From Antedon bifida (taxonomy: Eukaryota > Echinodermata > Crinoidea > Comatulida > Antedonidae): a DNA stretch of 64,000 nt. Below, piece after piece: positions 33,117 through 47,400 of the stretch. Below the pieces are notes generated by a model that did no database searches, had not been told where the DNA came from, and saw nothing but the letters and a program-made list of their open reading frames with translations. The stretch's first letter is position 1. The number at the start of each line of letters is the position of its first letter. The position numbers and the translations under genes are program-made. The stretch spans positions 22,322,501-22,386,500 of the forward strand of contig OY727094.1 in the NCBI GenBank assembly GCA_963402885.1. The letters run 5' to 3'.

Positions 33117-34316
33117 TTACATAACAGTCGCATATGGTGATTCAAATCCCAAATTCTCGTAAATTGGAACGTTTATTTCCACTGATTCTGTGTTATCTTG
33201 GCACACGATCGGTTTCTGGTTTGAAACAAGCATTCGTAAACAATAGATACTCCACATACTGGCTTGAGAAATTACAACAGCAATTAACAGACATAACACT
33301 GAAATAATGGCCGTAAGAAAATCTTCACCATAGTCTGTGAGATCATAAATATAATGTTCACCATGTTCATTAGTTCCACCAGCCAACCAGTAAACAACAT
33401 TAAAAAATACGTATAAAAGTCCAAACCACCACGTGTAATGAAAGTGTACAAAGTGCACGGGCGTTGCAAAAAGTACTAGTTCGATCAAAGAAAGAACCGA
33501 TGGAATGACGGTTATGTGGATAATGTCGACAAAGTCAAATGCAGTATTTGGTTTATCATACAAGTTCAAAACATACACTGACGTCCAATAAACTGTAGAA
33601 ATTATAAACGATGTGTTACATGAAATATTAAAAAGAAGCCATTGTGTTTTTTTGTTTATTGACATTTTGTGCTGTATACGGCGTTTTACGACCATCCGTT
33701 GAAATGCGTTTGACTGATTGAATATTCCTGAAAAAAAAATATAGGCCTACATTTTTATACATATCAACAAAAAATGCCTATAGAATAGAACTCAACCCTG
33801 TGTTTACTATATTTGACGAGGAGGCGTATACGTTGGGGTTGTGATATTGAGACGAATTTGCTATCAATTTAATATAATATGTCATATCAAGTATAAAACA
33901 AACGTTGTATTGTATTGTATAAACATAAAATTATTAGATCTTGGAAATTTGGACTGCTGTTGGGATTATACCGACACAAATCAAATAGATAATTGAATGA
34001 ACAACTTACTCTCATTCACCTGTCGACCAATAGTACCTGGTCCGTTAGAACTTATAGCTCTATCCCTCGTCATAGCGTTTTCCTTTGAACTATCTTCATC
34101 TTCTGTGTTAGATCTTGTAAAAATGATACTATTTAACATAGCGATGACGTTGTATATGGAAAATACAATTACCGACCAACTGGTTACGTATATAAATAGG
34201 CGGAAGCCCATTTCTTCCATAAATCTTACTAGATACAATATCAAGAAGACAATGTAATAGAAAGCCACAACTATGCGATAAATGACGTATGTCAATCGAT
34301 TACAACATAAAGGGCA
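33117..34316 (-). CDS. Rolling-stone-like multispan membrane protein (partial 5' end)
   Basis: Two exons join cleanly on the minus strand: 34316-34010 and 33727-33117 (stop TAA or equivalent at 33117-33119), with a donor gaga|gtaagt and an acceptor ttttcag|gaat. The joined frame has no stop. The protein is strongly hydrophobic, with about six membrane segments: VVAFYYIVFLILYLV, LFIYVTSWSVIVFSIYNVIA, a loop with acidic residues, WLLFNISCNTSFIISTVYW, VLSLIELVLFA, WWFGLLYVFFNVVYWLAGGT and a last segment before W-S-I-Y-C-L-R. The Y-W-L-A-G-G-T...Y-I-Y-D signature is that of the rolling stone (Rost) family, known for myoblast fusion in Drosophila. The role here is unknown. The exon starting at 34316 opens in frame without an ATG (CPLCCNRL), so one or more 5' exons remain unfound upstream of 34.3 kb. 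The C-terminal tail has tyrosines (P-I-Y-E-N-L) that could be a sorting or SH2-type motif. Confidence 0.88.
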
Positions 34317-35860
34317 CTGAAAAGATAAGATAATGAATAAAGTGAATTTATTTAAGTTAAAATAAAACTACTCGGCCTATGAATAAAATACATTATTGAT
34401 TTAAACCAAAGCAATGTACAGTAGTTATTACTGCAAGTCTATATAGGCTATACTTCTGTACGCTTTGCATGATCGATAATTCACCGTCAAATTTGCAATT
34501 ACATTTTAAAAAATATTAGAAACAAGTATTTTGGAGACAATTTTTACATAATTTGCTCTAGTGTGGCAAACGTTGAATTATTGTTGGTATTTTGTTTGCC
34601 AACGTCCAATAAGCTTACCTTTGTTTGACATGGCAATTGATTTGACAATTATTCTCCGTTGTTTTTTGCTTTTCTTTGTTTTTTTTAACTTGACTATCAT
34701 GATGATATGTTCTTTTATTTGTTTTCTATATAATTTGTTGATCTTTTTTAAACCCTTTGTAGTTTTTTTTTTAGTTTGTTCTTTGTTTTAAATTTTTACC
34801 TTACCTTTCTTTCTTTGTATTCATTCACATAATCATAAATAATCATAGTACAAAACAAAAGAATGGAAAGGGAGAACGTAGCCTACGGCCGCCCATTTTA
34901 TGGGATATATTTCGAAAGTACATGAGTATACGAAATAAAACATATACCTAAATAGTTTGGGCGTTTGATGACAATTCCGTAAAACACCGTACGATGCCGC
35001 CGACACTAACAGTATCTTCCCACTGGTTTCGCGCTATCTCTTTGTACTCGACTCGCACAATTCGATCCTCAATCAAAAATGGAGGATTTAAATATGGGAT
35101 TTCTGTGAGTTGTTGCTATTGGATGAAGAAGTTGGGATCCATGTGATGAGAGTTTCTTGTTCTTCTACTACTCTTTTATCCTATTTTACCGATTAAGGTG
35201 TATTTATTCCATGGATTTAAACCAACGTATGATATCGATTAAGTTTTTGTTATACAGTAACAGTAGTTAGGCCTAACAGGTAGGCCTAGTACGACTATTA
35301 GGCCTAGAGCTAGACTAGACTTAAAATTACCTGCCCTTTTGTAAACGTGTCATTCTCCTTTGTAGATAAGCCCAGATCTTCGCAAGAAACATGGCAACAA
35401 CTCATGTTCTAAACTTGTGTGTGATATAATATTAATAATAACTATTATTGTTATAAAACCGGAAATTAAAAATTCTTGATTTGGTTGTTCACGTCGTCGT
35501 CCACATCGACTATTTCAAAACAAAGACTGCCGTTCCTACAATCGTGAAATAACAATGCACCTTATATTCTTTTGTTCGTTCTTCAACCGTGATACGTTTT
35601 CCCTAAGTAAAGGAATGATTCACTATTCTTTCTACCATTATTATTAAATAACCAGTGAATAATAGTGAATATACTAGCGGATATAAAGGAGCATGCCCTC
35701 CTCCCACACTTTTAATTTCTATATTAATATCCATAAAAACTGATTTTCGATATCATAATTTATGTAAAATGGCTTTCACTCAGGTGGATTCTGGCTTGAA
35801 ACTGACCCTTAATAAATAATTATTATTCTATTTTTTATTACTAATATACATGTAACCGTT
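34317..35860. other. Promoter-side region of the rolling-stone-like gene
   Basis: It should hold the missing 5' exon(s) of the minus-strand gene. On the plus strand, atggaggatttaaatatggg (35080) leads straight to a donor-like tct|gtgagt and could be a first exon of an unknown gene. No second exon could be fixed, so it is not called. Confidence 0.3.
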
Positions 35861-35867
35861 AATATTA

Positions 35868-36035
35868 AATAGCCTATGCAAATACGTGAACGTGATTGGT
35901 TGAAACTGCATCACATGACTACTGCTGCGAGGATCGTAAATCTATATATACCATGAAAGCCCCAGTGGTCTAATGGTTAGGACAGCTGCATATCAAGCAG
36001 ACAGTCCGAGTTCGAGTCTCTCGGTTCACAGATTT
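35868..36035 (+). mobile_element. tRNA-like SINE head with 5' repeat
   Basis: After the 80-bp repeat shared with 29924-30003 comes a tRNA-like sequence (gtggtctaatggttaggaca for the A-box side, gagttcgagtctctcgg for the B-box side). The 3' end ggttcaca pairs only partly with the 5' side and the T-stem loop is too long. It is therefore a SINE head or tRNA pseudogene, not a reliable tRNA. Confidence 0.6.
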
Positions 36036-36039
36036 TCTC

Positions 36040-38408
36040 ATCTTTATCGTTTCAAATTAATTAATTAAACTTCAGTATATCACCGGGCGGTTTAGAATTA
36101 ATGTTCTTTGCCTGATGTGTAACTTTTCTGGCAGTTTTACTTATCGTTTTGATTTAGCTTTTCGCTTTTTTTTTTGTATCTCCATTGAGATCCAGCCACT
36201 GATACCCACAGCATTGTCATTTTTTTAGTAATTTGCCTTTGGATTTATATATATACCCACAGCATTGTCATGGGGGGAAAAATGGGGATTTTTGTCCAAA
36301 TCTGCACGTATTACTTTCTCGACGTTTCGATCAATATACTTTATCGTCCTCACGTACCACAAACTTTATATCAACATTTGATTTCGCCATGCAAACCTTC
36401 AAACAATAAACATGGGACATAACATAATTGTAAACATAATAACCCTATATTCAGTAGGTCAAATGTCAATAACTTTACTTCCGGTCATTTCACATTACAT
36501 TTAATCAAATGTTCTATTACAATACAATAAATATATAAAAGGGCTGAAACCGGAGAACTTTAGCATGAGGGCGTTTTTTTTAATGGCTGCTAAAATTCAA
36601 TATCAAGCATAAAACATTACATTTTGGATATTTAGTGACGAGAGTAAATCATTTAGTCTAGTAGGAAGGAAGGGTTACCGAGATATGACCCTTATGTAAA
36701 AACAAGGTCAAAGGTCAAAAGTGGCATTTCCGGCCATTTTGAACGAAAACTTTTCATTATAATACATAGAAATGTGCATATTCTGAACAATTTAAGACCA
36801 AAATCAGACCTCTATGATCACTCTTTGTCAAGTACCGTCTATATTTAGGATTTTGATAAATCCAAGATGGCCACCAAAATGGCCCCTAAAAAACCCCATG
36901 GGACAATATTTCGTCTTGGGAACATCAAAAAATGGTAATTATATATATTCAGGATTACAAAAATGTACATTAAAAAAATACATCATGGGGTGCACGGTAA
37001 CCCCTCCTTCCTACCCTACTAATTAAGATATCATTGAATAGTTAATGTGGTAACATATGAGAGCGCCTTTCAAAATCGCCGCCAATATTTAAAAACAGTC
37101 CAACAGCCTTATATTCAAATAAATTTGCTTAAAGCTGGTGGCTTTTTAGAAACTAAAATTGTGTATTTTATTGTTATAAGGACTGCAAAAAAATGCACCC
37201 TAGATATTTAACATCACAGGTGCATTTTTATATTTAACCGAAAATAACCCCCAAAAAACTAAAAACAATGAAATAATTATTCATTCACTACATACATTTT
37301 ATTTAGGTGTACACAATCTTTAGTGAATATTTTTTAATCTGACACCGACTTAATTATTTTAATTTTGTTCCACCATTTTTTTCAAATGTTAAGATGGCAC
37401 ATTTTATGCTTCGGTAATTAAAAGAATGGCACAAATCACCAAGTACAATAACAAGTACAGAGAGTGTAAATGCATTTAGGAAATGTAGTTAAAAGGGCAT
37501 AGCATCCAAACTTAATTTTTAACTTCACTCTAAACTTGTTTTTAAGTATTTTAAAATTATTTGTTTTTTAATACTATTTTATTAAGTTTTAATTTTATTG
37601 ATTTTGATCAAATAAATGATTACAAAATAGAGTTGACGATTGTGGATCTGGCAGACAATGGAAAGCTGACAAAAGGTACGCGAATTAACAATTCTTGTAG
37701 CTTTTACAATTGGATCAAACAATTTCAGTCAATACAGACATTTTAATCCTTTGGAGCACTATAGTGGAAAAAAAAGAGTGTCGTTGATTATGAAAATCTT
37801 GGATTTGACATAGAAATAGAATGACATTGGGAAGCTACTAAATGAAACAAAAGAAACACAGGATACTGCGAGAGTGACCATTACAATGGTTGAAATAGTT
37901 TTAGTAAATACAGAATGTCATTTTAATAACAGTCACTAGTTCACTACTAGGGCCAGACTTATTTGCACGGTGAATCAAACCTAACCCCAAATTTTCATAT
38001 TGCAAATGTTGAATGAAATAAACCTTTTGCAGAGTATACTTCATATTCAAAATATTTATCTCAATGTTATAAATACTGGATGTGGTATTAAAATCTCTCA
38101 ATGTCAAAGATAAAGCACAAACTAATTTTATTAACATCTACTAAGATTTATTTAACTTTTTTTTTTAAATCACAACTCTAAACTGCAACAAATATCAACC
38201 TTCATATTGGCAACAACATGTGAAGAAGTTCAGGCACGATCAGACATTTTTTTTAGATTAACATTAAAAAAGGCTTACATACTAATTTTTCACATAATGA
38301 CGAGTCATACACAATAGTAAAATTGTTTGCAACAGATAGCATCAATTGTTTAACAATGCATGAGCATCAAGTACCACAACTTATTTTACAAAAAAAGTAA
38401 CCGCAAGA
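36040..38408. other. Non-coding; includes the 3' UTR of the FET gene
   Basis: The right part is 3' to the FET stop codon. Two near-repeats of acccacagcattgtcat lie at 36207 and 36256. The stretch at 36.55-37.02 kb (ccgagatatgacccttatgt, aaggtcaaaggtcaaaagtg) looks like a dispersed repeat, without a second copy in this window. Open frames here are not supported. Confidence 0.4.
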
Positions 38409-41400
38409 TTAATAGGGGCGATCTCGTCGCTCTCTTCTGTGATCATCACGCCCACCACCCATTTTGAATCCACCACCCCCTTGGCCCCCGCGGAATCCTC
38501 CACGACCACCTCCGCGTCCACCTCCACGACTAAAACCACCACGTCCACCACCACGGAAATCTCGTCCTCCTATAAGAAAACATTTTTAACATTATTTGTA
38601 TGCAGCTTACATTGTGTTTTATAACACAGCTAAATAAATGTTATTTGTTATATGTACACAGACTACAAAATAAATAAATGAATGATGAAAATCAAAAACA
38701 TGTAAACAGTAATTATCAATTCAGGACAAATATATATTATAACTGTTAGTTCCACCAATTTAACTCAAACATTATTTGTATATTATACCGTATCAAATTT
38801 GTATGCATGGCTATAATTACTGGATTTCCAAGTACTTGATAGATTTGCAGTACTAAAACGACATAATTATTGAATTAAATTATTATTTATTTTTTATTAT
38901 TATAATTTTTACATATTCTTACCATCTCCTCTTCCTCCACCCCCACCTCCTGGTCTTGCTGTCTTACACCTATTACAGGTATCCCTCCATGCAAAGTTGT
39001 TGTTACCGCAAGTGCTGAAATTAAATGAAAATTGTTTAGTGTTCAATACAATCCCAATTTAAATCCAATTAAGACTGACCAATTGTTATCTAATATACAA
39101 ATAATGAATGTTTAGTGGAATAGTACAAATGATGGCATGAGGCAAAACCGAGTTGAAATATAACCTTTCTTCATCATTCACCAAATGACATTCACTATTT
39201 GTTTTATAGAACATCATCAATAAATTCCTGTCATTTGAATAAACAGCAGGCCCCCTCAATTACAAACCCCAATTCAACAAATTCTCAATTTTACAAACGC
39301 AAATTTATGACATGATAAAATACGTATGTAAATATATTCATAATACTAAGTCCAGAAAAGAAAACCCTATTACCAAATAAAACCGTCCAAAAAAACATTG
39401 TGCCGGCCATGCTAGGCCGCATAGCTTCATACAAAGGTAGCCATCATTGCCATACAAGATCATTGTTGCCAAAAGTGTATGAATTGAGGTATGCTGCTAT
39501 GCATACGAAGGTAGCCGTCATTGCCATACAAGATCATTGTTTCCGAAAGTGCATGAATTGAGGTATGCTGCTATGCATACGAAGGTAGCCATCATTGCCA
39601 TACAAGATCATTGTTGCCGAAAGTGCATGAATTGAGGTATGCTGCTATGCATACGAAGGTAGCCATCATTGCCATACAAGATCATTGTTGCCGAAAGTGC
39701 ATGAATTGAGGTATACTGCTATGCATACGAAGGTAGCCATCATTGCAATATCTGAGTCATGGTTGGATACTTCAGTATTGGATCAGGAAGTAAATATTCC
39801 AGGATTTAACATTCTAAGAAAGGATAGAAATATATCTGGCGGGGCGTTTGTATATATGTAAGAGAGCCGTTAACTTAATCAAAGAGAGGGATACATATTT
39901 TGGCAAGGCAAAACAATGAAGGATCATGAAATTCGCAAAAAATACTGTGCATTACGCAATAAAGTTCAACGGCTTGTGAAATCAGCAAAGAAAGATTATT
40001 TTCTTGGGGAAATTTATGATTTTTTGTTTTCTGCTTTATAGTAATATGTTTCGAGGACCACTATGGAAACAAGCTTTTGAGCTTATAGAGTCATCCTCTT
40101 GCTCTCATATTTTGTAATCATTGATTATATGTATTTTTTGTAACTATTTTTTAAATAGTGAGCAATAAATATAAACAAACATTAAGATTCTGTGTGTTTT
40201 ACTATGTATGTTGAATAGTTGTAATATTCTTGCAAAGATATTCTCCATAACTAAAAAATGTATTGCAGATGAAGTAGTATTCTATATATACAGTATAAGC
40301 TTAGAGTTTGCAAATTTGTTTTTGGTTTTGATAGGGATGAAATATTTCCGAAATAAAAAAAATTGAATTGAATACCTTTCTGGACATGTCCAATCACCAT
40401 CTCTTGAAGGTCCACCACCTTGACCACCACCTCCACCACCACCACCACCACGTCCTCGTCCACCGCGGAATCCACCTCCTCTTCCTCCTCTATCTCCACC
40501 ACGTCCAAATCCTCCTCCACCAACACCGCCTCTACCACCTCCTCTACCTACAATATGAAGAAAAAACTTGTTAGTATTAACGAGTAACTAATTATTATTT
40601 TTTATTAATGTTCAGCAAGCATATTTGCATCAGATATATTTCGTGAATAGAATCATTTCATTACATCATACAAGAGGTGTCCGAGTATCATCATATACAA
40701 AAGCTAATTAACATCGCTTACATCACAACCAGAAGGCAACACAATTCATTTCCATTCTGGTTATTGCCATGACAGTATGTTTTTGAATACAAACTTACCA
40801 TAGTTTGACGTTGCTGGACGTTTTGCTAGTTCTACTTTCATGATGTTTCCATGGAAATCTTTACCTGAAATTACAATATTACCTAATTTAGCACGGTTAA
40901 AACAAAGCATTGAAGAATTAATAATAAAATCAAGAAACATCCTGCAAATACAATAGTACAACACAAACATGCCTTCAAAAGCATAATGCAACAGAAGTAC
41001 AGTTGTATGCAAATTAAGAAGCTCTAGATTAATTTACAGATTTTTAGAATTCCTAACACAAAAACAAGCTTCTCTGCGCCAAAAAAAAAACCATTTGCAA
41101 AAGTTACTTACCATTGAACCAATCGATGGCTGCTTTGGCTGTTGGAGGGTCATCATACGTTACAGTCACTTCTCCTTTAGGTACATTTTGATTGTGCTTA
41201 TCTCTGTATACCCACACTTTGGGTTTACCAGTTCGTTTGTCCATCTAAATTAAAAATAATAGTAGTAGTAGTATTTAATAAATAGGTTGCTTCAAAATTC
41301 CCTTATTTAAAGACCCATTCCCTACAGTTTGTGACATTTTGTAAAAATAATGCACATATATTACTTTTAAAACATTAAACCAGGTCATTCCTCGTCTTAA

Positions 41401-44400
41401 ATGTACATTTTATGGTAAATTATGATAAAAAGAAAGAAACAATGCAACTACCTAAGTAGCTCGCGATAAATGTCCTCTCGTGGACGGTATTTAGGCTTAG
41501 CCTAGTTAGCTATGCTCACGATAACCATTCACGTTTTCGCAAATGGCGATTGGAGTGGTCAATGCGAAAAATTGATATCATTCACAAAACTTGTGAAAAT
41601 ATTTTTTCTTTAAAATCTCAAACTTTCATCTGCCTAGGCTCCGAATAAAGTTTTATGGAAACCACAACGACTTCGATACCGTCGCCAGCCTATAACTATA
41701 AGCGATAGCAATGTAGAGATATTACTTGCCTATCAACAACGTTTTTTTCACGTTACTTGAGTAAATTAAAACAAGATTAGCCCGATGTATAGTTGCTGCA
41801 TTAATTAGGTGATCATTTAGAATAAAATGATCACCTATTGTTATTGTATAAAATCTTTATTATTTTTTTTCTTTTTATTGTTTCTGTACACTATTTTGTG
41901 TAACAATTATCTCAAAAAGTTTAATGTCAATGATTACAAAAATTTCAGAATATCTTTCAAATAATATAACTTAATCCTAATAAGCTTTCCAGCGTGATCA
42001 CTCATCCGTGACGACATTTATACGCCATTTTGCGAAATCACATTATCAATCATATCTCCATAATTCATTATCACATATTAATGAAATTCACTACACGTAA
42101 ACTTCAGATCAAGGGTAAAAATATTAGCAAATAAAAACGCACGCGCACGTAGTTTCATCACGTGTTAAAAATTTAAAACGCTCAAAATTAAGTTTTGATC
42201 AATTTAGAGCATGAATTAGGCCATTTGCGTGTTTCAAAAAATTGCTGCGCAAAAATGCGTTTTTGCGCGCGCGATACTTAAAAAGCGTAAAAAATATGAA
42301 TTTTTTTTACAAATCTCATTTTACTCACCATCCTTAGTACATTCACCAAATTTGAGTCAGTTCCGACTTAAAATAACGCTATACGAGCACGTTAAAAATG
42401 ACAAAATGCGCACATTAATTTTACAAAAGTTCTGAAAATGGTGAAAAATAGGTCTTTTTTAAAATGAAAATATTTCTTCAGAATGCAAGATGACCCCCGA
42501 TTTTTTTAACTTATTCTGGAAGCCATTGAGTTGTAGATATGAATTCATGTACACATTTTACTTACAAAATGTTTTGACGTCATCAAATGGCCACTTGAAT
42601 TTAAAAATTAGGATTTGTTATCTTTTTGTGTAGATTATCACATTCAACAGAGCGCATCTTGGTTATGTGTGCTCGAATTTCGCACAACTTTCAGTATGTG
42701 CTTGCTTAATTAATTATCTTTATCATGAGTTGACACTATCTTCATTTTAATGACGTCATCACGCGTAAAAACTTGAATAACGTAGGCCGTGTAATTTCAC
42801 CTTCGCAGTAAATTTGAATATCTTACAGCTCTTCAGAATTGAAGGTTACCTTGATGATTATAATTTATTATGAAAGCTGATGAAATGTAGATATTAATTC
42901 ATATAAAAATTAAGCCTATCGGATGTTGTGACGTTAACATATGGCGAGTTGAAGTGAAAAAGTAGTTTTTTCATATTTTTCGTCAAAGTTATACACAATT
43001 CAAAGAGCGCGCACAGCGCTTCTACTTGCCAAATTTTTTTCCAAATCTTATATTTTTTTGCTCAATTAATTATCTTTCGAAATTGTCATCTTAAAGTTTA
43101 GTTTGATAACGTCATCATGCCAAAAAATTAGAACATGTGTGTCCCGTAATTTCACCTATGCTACACTGTATATAGATATACAGTACTGTATATACTGTAC
43201 ATATTGTATATGGCATATAGGCACAACTCAGCACTATAAGCATATAATAGGATGGCATACATCAACATTTTCCGATCGTATGTTAACGTACGTGCATGTT
43301 TAAAAAAAATTAATTTCAGTAAAATGATAAAAATGATCACCTATAATTCGTCAAAGTGACGAATTAAATTCTAGTTGTCTTTTTGTTTTTGCCAGACTCT
43401 GTTGATACAAATTGGGGGAAACTCGGTATTTGGCTTCGTGATCGAAAAGTGGGTGAATTACACAATAAAAACAAAAATATCAATCCGCGCGCAATGCACG
43501 TTAGGATTTATAGCGGGCCACTAAAATTATTAGAATCGTCTTATTTTTCACATTTTAACGAAAAAAGGACCTCAATAGGACCATACAGTAATTTTTACAT
43601 TATATGTAGTTTGTTACCTTAAATTAGATCTAAAAAACATAGGGAATGGGACTTTAAAGATGTATTGTCCCTTGAAACACAAAAAATGAAAAAAAAAATA
43701 TTCTAAATTTAAATTGGCCATATCAAAGTTATATTAAAGTTATTCACTTTAGGTCGAAAATTCGAGCCAAAAACAAGTTTACGTAATTAACAGGTAAATT
43801 AATTTGATTACATTTCGTCTGGAAAATCGTCACGAGCGAAAGTAAACAAAGATTTCAAACCACGAGTATGCATTATGCATGATGCTAATTAGGATTGTTT
43901 ACAACTCGTCACAGTTGAGAAGGTTTTTCACACAGATTGCGAGGAAGTTTTATGATTATGCATACAGAGTAGCCAAATAAGCGCGTTGCATTATGAGATA
44001 TGTTTTGATCGAAAACTTAGACTGGAAGTCAAAGTTATTTTTTTTAACAAAAAAACGTCTGTATTTCAGTTAAATTATTTTTTTTTTGACTAATTTTTGG
44101 TGAAAGTTAATAACTATTATGATACTTCAAACTTTTTTTCAAAATATAAAAAAAAATTTTTTTTTATTAGTCAAAGGGACAATACATCTTTAATGTACTC
44201 ATAATAATAATAATGGTAGTCTTATATAGTGCCTAATACAATGATTTTAAGCACTGAAAAATGATCCATAAAATATTCAAAATAGAAGAAAAGCAGAGAA
44301 ACCATTTACACCACTCTGTTACCTTAATAACACCAATGTTGCCAAAAAACTCAGCAACTGCTTCTTCCGTTACATTAGTACCAAGGCCACTGACAAATAT

Positions 44401-47400
44401 TGTATCATGCATCTCAATCATTTCTGTATCTGTAATAGAAAATGCAAACACTTCAAATAATTCATACTACGAATAATGACATTGTACAACATATTAATTG
44501 TTAGCATCATTGACTTACCTCCACCATATCGGCCTGCATTTCCTCCACCACCTCCACCAGTACCGGCTCCTGGTCCACTTCCCCTGCTGCTTCCACCTAT
44601 GAAAGTAATTTTCTTAAATTAACATACTTGAACTATTTTACCTATGTTTTAAATTTTAAAAAAAATGATACTCCTTTAACCCTTTATTGCAAAAGTGACA
44701 TTAGACCTACAATATTTCCCTGTTTAGCAGTAGTATTTTAATTACTACCCAACAAATTTGAATTAAAAAGTATAAAATTATAGGTCTATTTACACTATCT
44801 TTGTATTGTAACATTTATTGGAACAGCACCATCTTTCTACCCTTTTTACTTTTACAACCATTATCAGCGAGCCTAATCCATTGAATTTGATACCAGACTT
44901 AATACCTCATTTGTGTTTTAAAACAATTATTATTTTCGGAAATATATACACTGTATTATATATATTTTAGACCAAGACCAGTTGATAGGAATAAATTTTA
45001 TTTGTTAAAAAAATGTGTCACCATTAAAAATGTAATTCATTAGATTCACTGTTTACATTTAGAGTACCCATTCTTTCCCGGAAGATTTATTTAGCGTTAA
45101 TGCAGACCTGTATACAGTTTGATCACAAATTATTCTATTCACACAATATTCTAATTAAATAACAATGAAAATAAAACAACTTTATACTGTATAAAATAAA
45201 TAAAAAACCAGGAGTTGGATATTGTCAATTTCGGACTAGGTATACAACAGTACACTCTTGATACATGAAACTTAATTTTAGGAACACGCTGCATTAAAAT
45301 CTGTATGAAAGGTTTAAAAAAACTCTTGATATAATTGTTATAGGAGCAGATTTATTAGCTTGTTGTACACAAGGCCCACTAAATTTCATAAGATGAACTC
45401 TGAATTGAGCATTTTGACCACTGTACGAGATGCTAATTATTCTCGAACTGCTAGTCAAAACAATGTAAAACTAGCTGTTCAGTGATGTCAAGAAAAGGTT
45501 TTAAAACTTTTGAGTAACGGACGCTTGCCAAATATTGACTAACTTACCGTCCCTATTGAAGCCGCCACCGCGTCCCCCACGGCTACGATCACTGTAATTA
45601 AGAGAGGAATGCTTAGGTGATGGGATAAGAAAGCGTAGTTTGATACCTCCAAAGTTTGGGGTCATCAAACTAAACACCCTTAATTCCCAATCACACAATA
45701 AGCTCCTCATTTTCTTTTTTTTTTCTCAGTCCGCTGTTTATGAAGAAATTCTTGGAGGCTGAAAATTGGCATGTACAATCTATACAATTTACCTATCTAA
45801 ACTACCAATATACAATATGTAACACAACTTATATAAACAACTTCTTTCAACATACTAAACTTCTTAAATATATAACTACAAGTTAATCTTGGTATGGTTT
45901 CTTTGGAAAGCCAACATTCTACAAGCCAAGGGTAAATTTATGTTACTGTACTTCTGAAACCCAAAAATGTTGAATGTGACACGTGGAATGGAAGATATGT
46001 ATTAGTGTTTATTTGTTAAAAGTAATTATGATGTTTGCCCTACTCTGATGTATATATTGAGAACACAACATTGTAATAATTTCATGTTACTTGAATCTCT
46101 TGTTACCATCCAGCATAGAGTTATTTGTATATTCCCAGATCCTACTCACAACAACCTAATGATTTTGATGTTTGCAATATTATTGTGATCGGTCTGGCAA
46201 GGTATTTTTGCCTGAAACAATCTATTGTATTTGAAAAATAATAAGAAACTTTTCCATAAATTACTAAATGACAAATCTAAAATTACTTAAGCTACTAAAT
46301 TGATACACTATAACAAAACATTATTATCAAGTTAAATTCATTGTACAAAGTTTAAATTTAGAACCTAACAAAATAATGTAAGTAATATAATTTTCACAAA
46401 TTTTCATAAATCATAAAATATAAAAGTATTTATACCAGTTTGAAGCCAATATATCAGAAAATATTCCAACTAAAAAAAGAAAAATCCCAATATACAATAA
46501 TTTATACTTAATTTGGTTATTACCTAGGAACAAACTGTTTTGACTATGTTAACACATGTAGAAAAACAAAGTAAATTTCTTGTAAAATCTCTCATATTGT
46601 AAAAACAAGGCAAATCAGCCACAAGCCACAAATCTATTAGTTGTAAATCTTGATATACAAATTGTTGCAGTTTCAACATTTTTAGTAGCTATTTAGCATT
46701 GGAGAGGTATTGGTATAGACAAAGCACAATATGTAATTTTAAAACCATATTTTTAATATCTCTTGTTACCAAAAATGGGAGTTAGACAAATTGTTATGGT
46801 TAATGATCTTGTTTTTGTGACAAGTGGCTGCCTCTTGTTTTCAATATTGTATTGCATTGATAAATTTCAAACAAACTGAATTTTAATTTTTTTTAAAGGG
46901 CACAAACACTGAAATGTTATTCTACTTTATTATTATTTCTTGATTATATTTGTGCTCTGTCTACCTGTGGACTAGAAAAAAACTTGGGAAGAAAACATTG
47001 GCAATAAAGGCATTGTGGTTTCCACGACTTCAACCATTCACTTCCATTATATATTTACAATGTATATAACAATAATTTAAATAATTGCATATTCTAACCA
47101 GCTTTAAAGTGTCCATATTTACTTGCCCTTTACTAAAACTATACTTACCTTACGCATTTTAAAATTTGTACATACCTTTATTATTATTTTTTATGTAAAA
47201 TATTTGAAATTTGAGGCACAAGATATAACCACAATCTGGTATGTAAACTCTTTCACTAATTTAAACCCTTTTTAGGCCAACTTTAAAATAGAGAACCTAA
47301 ATTTCTACAATATCACTGTATGTCAAAAACGGTATCTGCTATAAATTTCATTCATAATTTTACCAAAACGTGGAATGAAAATATGTGAAGAGTTAAACCA

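Noticed and set aside
35080-35112. Plus-strand first exon starting M-E-D-L-N-M-G-F
   Set aside because: The donor looks good, but no acceptor continues the frame convincingly; left as a note only.
35955-36031. Functional tRNA gene
   Set aside because: A and B boxes are present, but the acceptor stem and T arm pair poorly and the 5' flank is a dispersed repeat; a SINE head fits better.
38439-38624. Thr/Ser-rich 61-residue plus-strand frame
   Set aside because: Antisense of the last FET exon (RGG repeats and PY signal).
40251-40574. Frames rich in H/L (plus) and V/E/D (minus) over the RGG exon
   Set aside because: They are other-frame and antisense readings of the FET RGG exon at 40376-40547.
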